From positions 1,302,001-1,366,000 of the forward strand of contig NZ_JANHAW010000002.1 of NCBI RefSeq assembly GCF_024464595.1: a stretch of DNA of 64,000 nt. The letters run 5' to 3'. This DNA is from Halobellus litoreus (GTDB lineage: Archaea; Halobacteriota; Halobacteria; Halobacteriales; Haloferacaceae). Positions 51,687 to 59,653 of this stretch are shown here, piece after piece. Under the pieces are notes generated by a model. The model made no database searches. It was not told the origin of the DNA and saw nothing but the letters and a program-made list of their open reading frames with translations. The position numbers and the translations under genes are program-made. Every line of letters begins with the position of its first letter. Position 1 is the first letter of the stretch.

Positions 51687-52549
51687 TGGCACTCGCCGAC
51701 GTGGTGTTCCAGCTCGGTCTCGTGGTGGTTGCCGGTCATCTACTCGCGATGCTGTTCGTGGTCGAGCGGAGCGGTCGACGGCGGAGTCGCGGACTCGTCT
51801 CGCTGGTCGATCGGATCCGATCGAATCTGACCGCGGTCGCGCCCACCCTCGGCGCCCTCGCCGCCGTCCTCGCCGTCAACAAGGTCGTCCGCGACGTCGG
51901 GGTCGAGCTGTCGTGGCTCATCGGGATCAACCTGACCGGGAACATCTACCTGCTCGAATCGCAGTTCGTCGCGACGATCCAGCGCTTCGCACACCCGGCG
52001 CTGACGGCGTACTTCGGGTTCGTGTACGTGTTCGGCTACACGTTCCTCCTGACGTTCCCCGTGCTCGCGTACGCGATCTGCGAACGGGCTCGACCGCTGC
52101 GAGTGCTGTTTCGCGCGTACATCCTCAACTACGGGATCGGCCTCCTCTGCTACGTCCTGTTCGTCGCGTACGGCCCGCGGAACTTTATGCCGGAACTGGT
52201 CGAACCGCTGCTGTACGCGAGTTGGCCGCAGTCGCAGTTGCTCGTTCAACAGGTCAACGTGAACACGAACGTGTTCCCGTCGCTGCACGCCTCGCTGTCT
52301 GCGACGGTCGCGCTCCTCGCGTACCGGTTCCGCGCGGTGTATGCCCGCTGGCTTCCGGTCGCGACGGCGCTTGCGGTCTCGATCACCGTCTCGACGATGT
52401 ATCTCGGCATCCATTGGGCGACCGACGTCGTCGCCGGAATCGTCGTCGCGTGGGTGAGCGTCGAGCTCGCCGAGCGGACCGAGGAGGGGACGATCCGCGA
52501 ACCGCTACGCCGACTGCAGGGGCGCGAAAGTGAGGCGGTTCGGCGGTGA
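51686..52549 (+). CDS. PAP2-superfamily membrane phosphatase
   Basis: A 287-residue integral membrane protein with about six transmembrane helices. The catalytic elements are visible as FPSLHASLSATVALL (SxxH of motif 2) and YLGIHWATDVVAG (H-x3-D of motif 3). Motif 1 is degenerate (YGPRNFMPE region). This is the inositolphosphotransferase/PAP2_3 type rather than a classical acid phosphatase. It may dephosphorylate polyprenyl pyrophosphate or transfer a lipid head group. It shares one base with the preceding binding-protein gene, so the pair is translated together. Confidence 0.87.
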   Translation: MALADVVFQLGLVVVAGHLLAMLFVVERSGRRRSRGLVSLVDRIRSNLTAVAPTLGALAAVLAVNKVVRDVGVELSWLIGINLTGNIYLLESQFVATIQRFAHPALTAYFGFVYVFGYTFLLTFPVLAYAICERARPLRVLFRAYILNYGIGLLCYVLFVAYGPRNFMPELVEPLLYASWPQSQLLVQQVNVNTNVFPSLHASLSATVALLAYRFRAVYARWLPVATALAVSITVSTMYLGIHWATDVVAGIVVAWVSVELAERTEEGTIREPLRRLQGRESEAVRR

Positions 52550-52786
52550 AGGGGTCGTCGCAACTCGCGCGCGAGGACGGGATGCCTCGCGAACAGGTGG
52601 CAAAGGGAGATGGAGATTGCGCGTGGCGAAGTCGGAGCACGCGACAAACTCGGAAGTGGGGTTTCACGACGAACGCCGTCGTCCGATCCGACTGCCACCC
52701 AGTTCGGTCATCGACTCCGTAGAAGGCCGTCTACAGCAGTTCTTCGACCTCGCGTCAGGAATCCGACTGGGTCCGTTACCGGAGAG

Positions 52787-54787
52787 TCACGTGAGCCAAT
52801 CGCGTATCTTGGACACCGCCTTCCAGACGAGCCATATGACTCCACCGACGGCCATCATTCCCGCTGCCGGCAGAGTCACGCCAACGAGGGCGAGCGGATC
52901 GATCGACGGTTCGACGAAGCCGTTCCCCGTCGAGACGGCCCACGTCGCTGAAAACGAGAGAAGGAACGCGGTGATGAAAGACCAAGACCAGAGGAATTCA
53001 CCGGGTCCTCGAAGTAGAAAGGCCCCAACCAAGAAGGCGACGAGGCCGTTCGCCCACGATCGGAGAAGTCCCTCGTCCACGCTGACGTCCACCGGGGGAG
53101 CATCGTCTCGCGCACTGAGAACGACAGTTGGGAACCAGTCCTCGAAGACCTCCATATCGAGGTCTTCGAGTTCGTACGAGCCGTCTTCGGTTCGCTCATA
53201 CCGTGTCGCCAGAACCGGATTCTCCCGGTCGTCAGCGACGACGATGACGTCCGCGTCGTTGTTCCAAACGGCTCGGGACTTCCCCCAGAAGAGGTGTCTT
53301 TCCGTTTCCGAATCTTCGAACTGCTCTCCTTCGCCCGGTTCAGGTCCGGTGTGAACCGTGACCGTGGTGCCGGGTTCGAGATGGAAGCCCGGATCGAAGG
53401 TAAAGGCGTGTTCACCCGCTCGCACGCGACCCGCTTCCTCCGCAGCGTCAGAGATCGTCCAGCCCTCGAGATCGAGGGGTTCGTCACCCGCGTTCTCGAA
53501 TGACAGATACTCCTGTTCGGGGTTCGTGTGGTCGTCGCCCGGCGAATCGGGGTTGATCCGACCGAGCACGAGTTCGCCCTTGTGGGATTCGACCGTGACC
53601 GTCTCGGTTTTGGTGTCGGTAGTTTGCTGACGATCCGTGACCGTCAGCGTGACGTCGTACTCGTCGGCTTTGGCGAACGAGTGGACGAACCGCGGCGTGA
53701 CCTCGTCGTCGCCGTCGATCGACCAGTGATAATTGGTGATCAGATCACCCGGATCGGGGTCGGAGGATCGCCGTCCATCGAAGACGATCGGCCTTCCCGG
53801 CTCCGGTTCCGACGGGGAATACCAGATCTTGGCGTCCGGCGGGTGATTATCGTTATTGTTATCATTCCATCGTTTCCGAACTTCCCGGAGAAACACCGTC
53901 CCGAGGACCCCACCGGCCCCTCCCACAACGATGTCCATCGGGGGCTCCGCACCGTCTCTTTCCGGCGTGTCGGGTAGTGTCGGCGGCGCTGTCGTCCGCG
54001 TCGGTCCCTCACTCGTCTGCGTCGGCTCGACCGCTTCTGTCGTCGTGGACGGTGATGTGGCGTCCCGAACGATCGCCTCGTCGATAACTCGCTCACCGTC
54101 GGCAGTGTAGGGTTGATCCCGAGACGGGTCGAAGGTCCGGTCGCGGTCGGTGTCGAGGTGTGGCGTCGCCACCAGCGTCGTTCGGCCGCTGATTCCTCGG
54201 TCGAGTGAGACTTCGAGTTGCGAGTAGGTTTGATCCGGCTCCAGGAACCGACTCACGCCGATGATCGGTCCCTCGGCGGTTCCCTCGTGGACCGAGACGA
54301 ACCCGCCGACTTCCAGCGAGACGGCTTCGAGAGAGACGATCGTCCCAGACGCCTGCGCAATCTGATCGTCGAACTCGAGCGACGCCGTCACCGTTCGAAC
54401 GACGCCCGGTGCCCTGGCAAGCGGTTCGTTCTGGTAGCTCACCACTATCACGAATTCGAGCCCCTCATCGAATCCAGAGAGGTCGAAGCTCGCCGACCAG
54501 ATTCCAGCGTCGGTTACCGCCGTTTCGCTCGTCAAGAGGAGGGGAGTGGCTCCAGTGGACTCGATCCTCACGGTAAACTCCGCTCCCGGATTGAACGTCG
54601 ACGTTCCAGTGACGGTGGCATCCGGTATGGGAGGAAGGAACACCTCGTCACCGAGCGTACGGTCGATCGTGACGGCGTCAGCGGACTGGGCTCCAGTCTC
54701 GGTTGAATACTGGGTGGCCGCGATGACGCCGCCGCTCACGGCCCCCGCGGTCACGAGCAGGTCGCGGCGGGTTACCCTGAACGGCAT
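52787..54787 (-). CDS. Large Tat-exported surface protein with PKD and lamin-tail-like domains
   Basis: A 666-residue cell-surface protein. A twin-arginine signal (VTRRDLLVTAGAVSGGV) is followed by two DUF7282-like beta domains (about 40-240) and a Thr/Pro linker. A PKD domain (PDAKIWYSPSEPEPGRPIVF ... FAKADEYDVTLTVTD) and a lamin-tail-like domain (QEYLSFENAGDEPLDLEGW) come next, then C-terminal membrane helices (about 575-655). By eye the gene is less G+C rich than its neighbours and uses more A/T third positions, so it may be a recent arrival. TTTTATAATG lies about 26-35 bases upstream of the ATG. Probably an S-layer-associated or adhesion protein. Confidence 0.85.
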   Translation of the reverse strand: MPFRVTRRDLLVTAGAVSGGVIAATQYSTETGAQSADAVTIDRTLGDEVFLPPIPDATVTGTSTFNPGAEFTVRIESTGATPLLLTSETAVTDAGIWSASFDLSGFDEGLEFVIVVSYQNEPLARAPGVVRTVTASLEFDDQIAQASGTIVSLEAVSLEVGGFVSVHEGTAEGPIIGVSRFLEPDQTYSQLEVSLDRGISGRTTLVATPHLDTDRDRTFDPSRDQPYTADGERVIDEAIVRDATSPSTTTEAVEPTQTSEGPTRTTAPPTLPDTPERDGAEPPMDIVVGGAGGVLGTVFLREVRKRWNDNNNDNHPPDAKIWYSPSEPEPGRPIVFDGRRSSDPDPGDLITNYHWSIDGDDEVTPRFVHSFAKADEYDVTLTVTDRQQTTDTKTETVTVESHKGELVLGRINPDSPGDDHTNPEQEYLSFENAGDEPLDLEGWTISDAAEEAGRVRAGEHAFTFDPGFHLEPGTTVTVHTGPEPGEGEQFEDSETERHLFWGKSRAVWNNDADVIVVADDRENPVLATRYERTEDGSYELEDLDMEVFEDWFPTVVLSARDDAPPVDVSVDEGLLRSWANGLVAFLVGAFLLRGPGEFLWSWSFITAFLLSFSATWAVSTGNGFVEPSIDPLALVGVTLPAAGMMAVGGVIWLVWKAVSKIRDWLT

Positions 54788-54797
54788 CCATTTGATA

Positions 54798-54822
54798 GTA
54801 CATTATTGTACATTATAAAATA
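54798..54822 (-). promoter_or_regulatory. TATA box and TGTAC repeat before the surface protein gene
   Basis: TTTTATAAT (minus sense, about 54813-54821) is the core promoter. Beside it the inverted repeat GTACA-TTAT-TGTAC (54798-54811) overlaps a direct repeat of GTACATTAT (54798-54806 and 54808-54816). A related TACAAT/TGTAC arrangement lies in front of the import operon at 9051-9066. Confidence 0.4.
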
Positions 54823-55075
54823 TGGTAAATGTATGACTGCCGTCCGTTCAACCGCTCGGATTTCGAGGATTTCCGATCGATACCCGCTCGGATAGCCAGA
54901 CGCAGCGCTTCACAGTGGTCGAATCGACGACTGGTTCGGGGATCCCGGTAACAGCGTCGACGGGCGTTCGTTCGACGAACGGACTCATATTCGCCAGCAG
55001 CGTAACTGCGCCGCGGAGTGAGCGAAGCGAACGAACCCGACGGGATTTATCCCGGACCGAAGCGAACGAACGGCT

Positions 55076-55543
55076 ATGTTCGAGACGATCGTCATCGCGA
55101 CGGACGGCTCCGAGAGCGTCAGGCGAGCCGTCGACGTGGCGCTCGATCTCGCGGACCGCTTCGACGCCGAAGTGCACTGCCTGTACGTGGTCGACGAGGG
55201 CGACGTGGCGTCCTCGCCGGAACGCCTCCGCGACGAGATGGAAGACGCGCTGGTCGAACGGGGCGAAGAGGCGATCGACGAGGTCCGTGGATCGACCGAT
55301 CGGGACGTCGTCGCCGCGGTCGAGGAGGGGCGACCGGAGTCGGAGATCGACGAGTACGCCCGCGGCGTCGACGCCGACGTCGTCGTGATGGGCACCCGCG
55401 GACGGCACGGAGAGAACCGGTTCCTCCTCGGATCGGTGGCCGAGCGCGTTGTCAGGACGTGTCCGATCCCGGTGTTGACCGTCCGCCAGCTCGCCGAGGA
55501 CGAGGGTGAAGCGGAGCTGACTGGGACGCCGGAGACGGCCTGA
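55076..55543 (+). CDS. Universal stress protein, ATP-binding type
   Basis: A 155-residue Usp protein, MFETIVIATDGSESVRRAV at the start. The ATP loop is canonical: GTRGRHGENRFLLGSVAE matches G-2x-G-9x-G(S/T). A GGGATTTATCCCGG element about 30 bases before the ATG gives a leaderless promoter. It stands alone before the DHH gene, with 92 bases between. Confidence 0.92.
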   Translation: MFETIVIATDGSESVRRAVDVALDLADRFDAEVHCLYVVDEGDVASSPERLRDEMEDALVERGEEAIDEVRGSTDRDVVAAVEEGRPESEIDEYARGVDADVVVMGTRGRHGENRFLLGSVAERVVRTCPIPVLTVRQLAEDEGEAELTGTPETA

Positions 55544-55634
55544 GCCGTCCCGACCGCCGATCGGATCCGACCGCGGAGGCTCCAGCGAGTACGGAACCAC
55601 GGCGGTTTTCACGCGGGCCCCCGTCGGTCCGGCT

Positions 55635-56879
55635 ATGGAAGACGAACTCATCGACAGCGCGAGCCTCTCGCTTTCCCGGAAGTCGCAACTCCCCGGGACG
55701 GGCTTCTTCTACCCCGACTCGCTCGACGAGGATCGAACCGAGGAACGCGTCGCGGAAGCCGTCGACGGCGCGGAGGCGGTCGTCGTCGCCGACACCGACG
55801 CCGACGGCCTCGGATGCGTCGCGCTGATCCGCGAACTGTACGATGCGACCCTCGAGTGGGCGACCTTCGAAGACGACATCTCCGAGCGCGTCGAGCGGTG
55901 GGGGAGCGACGGGGCGACCGAAGAGTCCGATTCCGAGAATGCGGACGACGACGACGAAGACGACGAGCGCGCCACGTCGACCGTCGCCCTCGTCGGCGCC
56001 GGCCCCTACTCGCTGGACGAGGCGCTCGAAAACGTCGCCGAGCACGCTCCGGAAGGGGTCGACCTCTACGTCTGCGACCTCTGTCCCGACGAGTACGCGT
56101 GGATCGCCGAGGAACTCGCGGCCGCCGTCGAGATCGCGTCGTCGGTGGCGTGGTACGATCACCACCAGTGGAGCGACGAGACCGCGGCGGCGGTTCGCGA
56201 GGCGGGCGTCGACCTCGTCGTCGGCGAGTCCGACGAGGAGTGTACCGTCGACGTGACGCTGCGGTCCCTCGATTACGACTTCGACGAGCGGTGGGCCGAA
56301 CTCGCGGCGGTCACGCGGGATCACGACCTCTGGCTGAAGGAGGATCCCCGGAGCGACGACCTCGCGGACTACGCCTACTGGACGGACCCCGAGGAGTACG
56401 TCACGGTCGTCGGCCGGTTCGGCGTCGACCTCCCCGCAGTCGTCGAGGAGTACATCGAACTCCGCCGCGTCGAGAAGGAGGAACTGATCGAGGCGGCCGT
56501 CTCCCGCGCCGAGACGAAGCAGGTCGGCCCCTGGACGGTCGGCGTCACCTACGGCCGCTGTTCGCAGAACGAGGTCGCCGAAGCGTTGCGACAGGACGGA
56601 GCAGACGCCGCGGTCGTCGTCAAACCCGCCGGCAGCGCGAGCATCCGCGGGTCCGAGGGGTTCGAACGCGCCCACGAGGTCGCCGGCCACGTCAACGGCG
56701 GCGGCCACCCGAAAGCCGCGGGCTGCAAGCCGGACATCTACGACGATATGCTGGATTACGCCCACCACTGGACGACGCAGGGCGCGACGGCGAAACGGGT
56801 CATCCTCCGAGCGTTCGAACGGGTCGCCGCGGAGGTCGAAGCCGAGGGGGACGGAGACGAGTCCGACGAAAGCGAGTGA
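55635..56879 (+). CDS. DHH-family phosphoesterase (RecJ-like)
   Basis: A 414-residue single-domain-pair DHH/DHHA1 protein. VVVADTDADGLGCVAL (motif I, about residue 50), CDLCPDE (motif II), AWYDHHQWSD (DHH, motif III) and a downstream RDHDLWLKEDP (motif IV) build the metal site. The C-terminal DHHA1 core is HVNGGGHPKAAGC. An Asp/Glu run (residues 95-120) interrupts the first domain. Archaeal relatives degrade oligonucleotides or partner with GINS in replication; this one is not clearly either. RNA copy D begins 50 bases downstream. Confidence 0.9.
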   Translation: MEDELIDSASLSLSRKSQLPGTGFFYPDSLDEDRTEERVAEAVDGAEAVVVADTDADGLGCVALIRELYDATLEWATFEDDISERVERWGSDGATEESDSENADDDDEDDERATSTVALVGAGPYSLDEALENVAEHAPEGVDLYVCDLCPDEYAWIAEELAAAVEIASSVAWYDHHQWSDETAAAVREAGVDLVVGESDEECTVDVTLRSLDYDFDERWAELAAVTRDHDLWLKEDPRSDDLADYAYWTDPEEYVTVVGRFGVDLPAVVEEYIELRRVEKEELIEAAVSRAETKQVGPWTVGVTYGRCSQNEVAEALRQDGADAAVVVKPAGSASIRGSEGFERAHEVAGHVNGGGHPKAAGCKPDIYDDMLDYAHHWTTQGATAKRVILRAFERVAAEVEAEGDGDESDESE

Positions 56880-56928
56880 GGCGTTCTTCGGGCTGACGTT
56901 TATATACGATCGCGGGCCCAGAGCCCGC

Positions 56929-57006
56929 GTGACGTAGCACCCGGCCCGCGCCGGTCAGCGGTTGCCCGACACGCCGTCGCGGGATCGTCCCTGTCGGCTG
57001 TTCGCC
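56929..57006 (+). ncRNA. Structured RNA family, copy D (short form)
   Basis: TATA box TTTATATA at 56899-56906; predicted start at GTGACGTAGC, 56929. S1 is CCCGCG (56945-56950) with CGCGGG (56978-56983). S2 is CCGACA (56966-56971) with TGTCGG (56992-56997), followed by the conserved bulge CTGTTC and GC. The variable hairpin found in the other copies is gone; only eight bases join the two 3' strands. It fills the gap between the DHH gene and the convergent gene that ends at 57007. Confidence 0.68.
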
Positions 57007-57528
57007 CTATTCGGTCCCTTCGATCGGCTCCGAGCCGCCGGGCTGGACGCCGGTCTCGGTCTCCTCGCCGACGACCCACTTGTCGGAGTAACTCGCGCCG
57101 CAGGCGCAATGGGCGTACGCGTGGATCACCGCGCCGCGAGCGTAGAGTCCGCCGACTTCCTCGTTCTGCGCCTCCGAGAACGCGAAGATGAACTCGACGT
57201 CGTGTGCCCCGGAGATTTCGCCGTCGGCGGCGTCCGTCTCCGCGGGGCCGTCGGCAGCGCCGGCCTCGGGACACTCGCCGCCGTCGAGATCGCGGGAGAT
57301 GTGACCCCGCGAGTCCATCGCCCCGCGGGCGAACTCCATCGCGTCCATTCCGGTCCCGGCGGCGAACGCCCGCCGGCCGTCGTCGCCGGGAACGACGAGC
57401 ACGTAGCCCGAGTCGACCGTCTCGCCGAGCTTCGGGAGTTTCCCCTGGCTGTCGAGGTACTCGTCGGTCAGAAACAGCGCGACGTCGTCGTGACGCTCGC
57501 CCGCGAGAAACGCGTCGAGTTGGCTCAT
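57007..57528 (-). CDS. DUF5807-like haloarchaeal protein
   Basis: A 173-residue acidic protein starting MSQLDAFLAGERHDDVALFL. An alpha/beta domain (1-75) is followed by a disordered Ala/Asp/Gly linker and a C-terminal beta part (HDVEFIFAFSEAQNEEVGGLY, HAYAHCACGASYSDKW) with a Cys-x-Cys that may bind metal. I recall it as DUF5807; the function is unknown. Its 3' end abuts RNA copy D. Confidence 0.8.
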   Translation of the reverse strand: MSQLDAFLAGERHDDVALFLTDEYLDSQGKLPKLGETVDSGYVLVVPGDDGRRAFAAGTGMDAMEFARGAMDSRGHISRDLDGGECPEAGAADGPAETDAADGEISGAHDVEFIFAFSEAQNEEVGGLYARGAVIHAYAHCACGASYSDKWVVGEETETGVQPGGSEPIEGTE

Positions 57529-57603
57529 AGCGTCGAGACGACGCCAAGAGGTAAAAGCCGCGTGAAATCCGCCCTCACTCTCGATCCCACCGCGGTAGGA
57601 GTC

Positions 57604-57759
57604 TCAGTGTCTCGTCGCGCGCGCTTCGCGGACGTCGGCACCGTCGCGAACCTTGTCCTCGCAGTTCGGACAGACCCGCGGATGGTCCATCCCGTTCGGT
57701 GCGAACACCCGGACGTACTCCGCAGTAACGAACGATCCGCAGTTCTCGCATGTCGGCAT
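57604..57759 (-). CDS. Small zinc-finger protein, DUF7563-like
   Basis: A 51-residue protein, MPTCENCGSFVTAEYVRVFA at its start, then HPRVCPNCEDKVRDGADV. Two CxxC pairs (C4/C7 and C30/C33) form a zinc ribbon. This type of tiny zinc-finger protein is common in haloarchaea and often affects regulation, but this one is uncharacterised. An AT-rich promoter (AATATTATTTTGATTC in minus sense) lies about 25-45 bases upstream of the ATG at 57759. Confidence 0.8.
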   Translation of the reverse strand: MPTCENCGSFVTAEYVRVFAPNGMDHPRVCPNCEDKVRDGADVREARATRH

Positions 57760-57848
57760 CAGTCAGATATTTGTATTGAATCAAAATAATATTTCGGGGG
57801 AAATATCGCGACTGATTCCATCCGCGTCGGCGACTCTCGACGCCCGAA

Positions 57849-58121
57849 TCAGGAATCGCTCGCGGCCCCCGGTCGCCGTTCGCCCGTCTCGCTGAGCGCG
57901 TGGCGGACGAGGAGGTCGATCCCGCGAGCGACTTCGATCCCGCCGTAGTAGACGCCGACCAGCGAGACGAGAACGCTCACGACGACGCCGTATGGACCGA
58001 AGAGCAGCGCGACGAGCGAGCCGAGGCCCGAGACGACGGCGAAGTAGAACGCGCCGACGGCGAAGCGGTAGGCCGCGTCGCGGTGCGCCTGTGCAGTCGA
58101 CGGGAGGGTCGCGGACGACAT
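57849..58121 (-). CDS. Small membrane protein
   Basis: A 90-residue protein with a 20-residue polar start (MSSATLPSTAQAHRDAAYRF). Two transmembrane helices follow (about 22-42 and 47-68), then a short tail ending GERRPGAASDS. No family was recognised. The ATG at 58121 is preferred over the longer frame start at 58148, which adds nine residues. The gene ends in the same direction as its neighbours truA and the zinc-finger gene. Confidence 0.7.
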   Translation of the reverse strand: MSSATLPSTAQAHRDAAYRFAVGAFYFAVVSGLGSLVALLFGPYGVVVSVLVSLVGVYYGGIEVARGIDLLVRHALSETGERRPGAASDS

Positions 58122-58173
58122 ACCTCCGAGGTCGGTCACGGCCCGCATAAGTGTTCAGTCGTCGCGTCCGTCG

Positions 58174-59100
58174 TCACTGTCGTCGGGGTCGGCCGTCGCT
58201 CTCGTCGCGTCGACCGGTCCCATCGTCGACGACGCCGCCGACGGCGTCGACGATTCGGCCGGTCACGCGAGAACGGACGAGCGCGTCGCGCCGCCGGGCG
58301 TCGAACACCTCGACCGCGCTCTCGACGCCCCGGGGGTCGCGCTCGAAGTCGAGCCCCGGGTAGTCGACGTCCGCGAGCAGGAGCGGTCCGGGCGGGGCGG
58401 CGGGGACGCCGTCGGGGCCGTCGAGCGGTTCCGGCCCGAGGAGCCGGCGGACGTTCTCGACGGTCCGATCGCCGCCGGCGACGCCCCGGATCACCGACAC
58501 GAGTCGACGGACGAGCGACCGCGGGAAGCCGCCGGCGGCGACGCGCAGCGACAGGAAGTCGCCGTCGCGGTCGATCGAGATCGACACGTCGCGAACCGTG
58601 CCCCGGTCGTCGGGCGTGAGGTTGTGGAAGTCGTGTTCCCCGCCGAGCGTCGCGGCGGCCTCGGCGGCGCGCTCGTCGTCGAGCGCCGGCCCGTAGAGGT
58701 CGTAGACGTACTCGCGGCGAACCGCGTCGTGCGTGGCGTGGAAGTCGCCGGGTGCGTCCGCGGCGGCCCAGGCGCGGACGTGCCCCGGCAGTTCGCCGTT
58801 CAGCGCTCGCGGCGAGCACCACTCGGGACATTCGAACGCGACCGTCTGCGCGAGCGCGGAGACGCCCGCGTCCGTTCGACCGGCGGCGGCGTACCCCCGC
58901 GGTCGGTCTCGCGCTCCTCGGTCGAACACGTCGAGGGCGTCGAGCGCGTCGAAGACGGCGTCCTCGACGGTCGGAACGGACGGCTGTCGCTGGAACCCGT
59001 GGAACGGCCGACCGTCGTAGGCGACGCGAAAGGCGCGCACTCGTCCGGGACGGTCGGGATCCCGGCTCACACCGCCTCCGTCGCCGTCGCCGCTACCCAT
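58174..59100 (-). CDS. truA: tRNA pseudouridine synthase A
   Basis: Converts uridines in the tRNA anticodon arm (positions 38-40) to pseudouridine. The 308-residue protein has VAYDGRPFHGFQRQP, the catalytic-Asp motif AAAGRTDAGVSALAQ (Asp of RTD), NGELPGHVRAW and RREYVYDLYG, then the C-terminal PRSLVRRLVSVIRGVAGG. The start ATG at 59100 overlaps the Usp gene stop by eight bases, so translation is coupled. The first 18 residues are Gly/Asp-rich and probably disordered. Confidence 0.94.
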   Translation of the reverse strand: MGSGDGDGGGVSRDPDRPGRVRAFRVAYDGRPFHGFQRQPSVPTVEDAVFDALDALDVFDRGARDRPRGYAAAGRTDAGVSALAQTVAFECPEWCSPRALNGELPGHVRAWAAADAPGDFHATHDAVRREYVYDLYGPALDDERAAEAAATLGGEHDFHNLTPDDRGTVRDVSISIDRDGDFLSLRVAAGGFPRSLVRRLVSVIRGVAGGDRTVENVRRLLGPEPLDGPDGVPAAPPGPLLLADVDYPGLDFERDPRGVESAVEVFDARRRDALVRSRVTGRIVDAVGGVVDDGTGRRDESDGRPRRQ

Positions 59101-59566
59101 CGGTCGAGTCGGCTCGTTCGTCCGCCTCGGGGGGTCGGTAGTCCCGGTCCTCGCCGCGGAGGACGAGCACGGGGGCCGGCGAGAGCCTGAGGACGCGCGC
59201 TGTCGTGCTGCCGAGGAGGTAGCGTTCGAGGCCACGGCGACCGTGACTGCCCATCACGACGAGGTCGGCGTCGGCGGCCCGGTCGACGATGGCCCGGTAC
59301 GGCGTGCCGCGGACGACGGCGGTTTCGACGTCGACGCCGGACTCGCGGGCGCGCTCGGCGACGGCCGCAACGTGGCGTTCGGCCTCGGCCTCGTAGCCGT
59401 CGAGCAGCGCCTCCGTATCGAGTTTGGCCGCCGAAAGCGTCTGGACGTCGACGACGGAGACGACAGACAGCGTCGCGTCGGCGTCCCGGGCCAGTTGGAT
59501 CGCGTGGTCAGCGGCCGCCTCGCTCGGCGCGCTCCCGTCGACGGGCGTGAGGATCGTGTCGTACAT
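59093..59566 (-). CDS. Universal stress protein, ATP-binding type
   Basis: A 157-residue Usp protein starting MYDTILTPVDGSAPSEAAAD. GSHGRRGLERYLLGSTTARV is a perfect ATP loop (G-2x-G-9x-GS). The end (DRDYRPPEADERADSTDG) is polar. It is the fourth Usp protein in this window and is co-transcribed with truA through an eight-base overlap, an odd pairing of stress protein and tRNA modification. Confidence 0.93.
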   Translation of the reverse strand: MYDTILTPVDGSAPSEAAADHAIQLARDADATLSVVSVVDVQTLSAAKLDTEALLDGYEAEAERHVAAVAERARESGVDVETAVVRGTPYRAIVDRAADADLVVMGSHGRRGLERYLLGSTTARVLRLSPAPVLVLRGEDRDYRPPEADERADSTDG

Positions 59567-59653
59567 ACGTGTAGATTCGCGAGCAGTCGTAAAACATCAC
59601 CGCGCGTTCGCGGCGCGAGTCGCGGCCGGCGCGGTCCGCCGGAGCCGTCGCGT

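Noticed and set aside
52550-52786. Possible fifth copy of the RNA family on the minus strand (a CTGTTCGC match near 52587-52594)
   Set aside because: The GTGACGT start, CCCGCG/CGCGGG helix, TATA spacing and S2 strands are all absent. The gap otherwise shows no gene.
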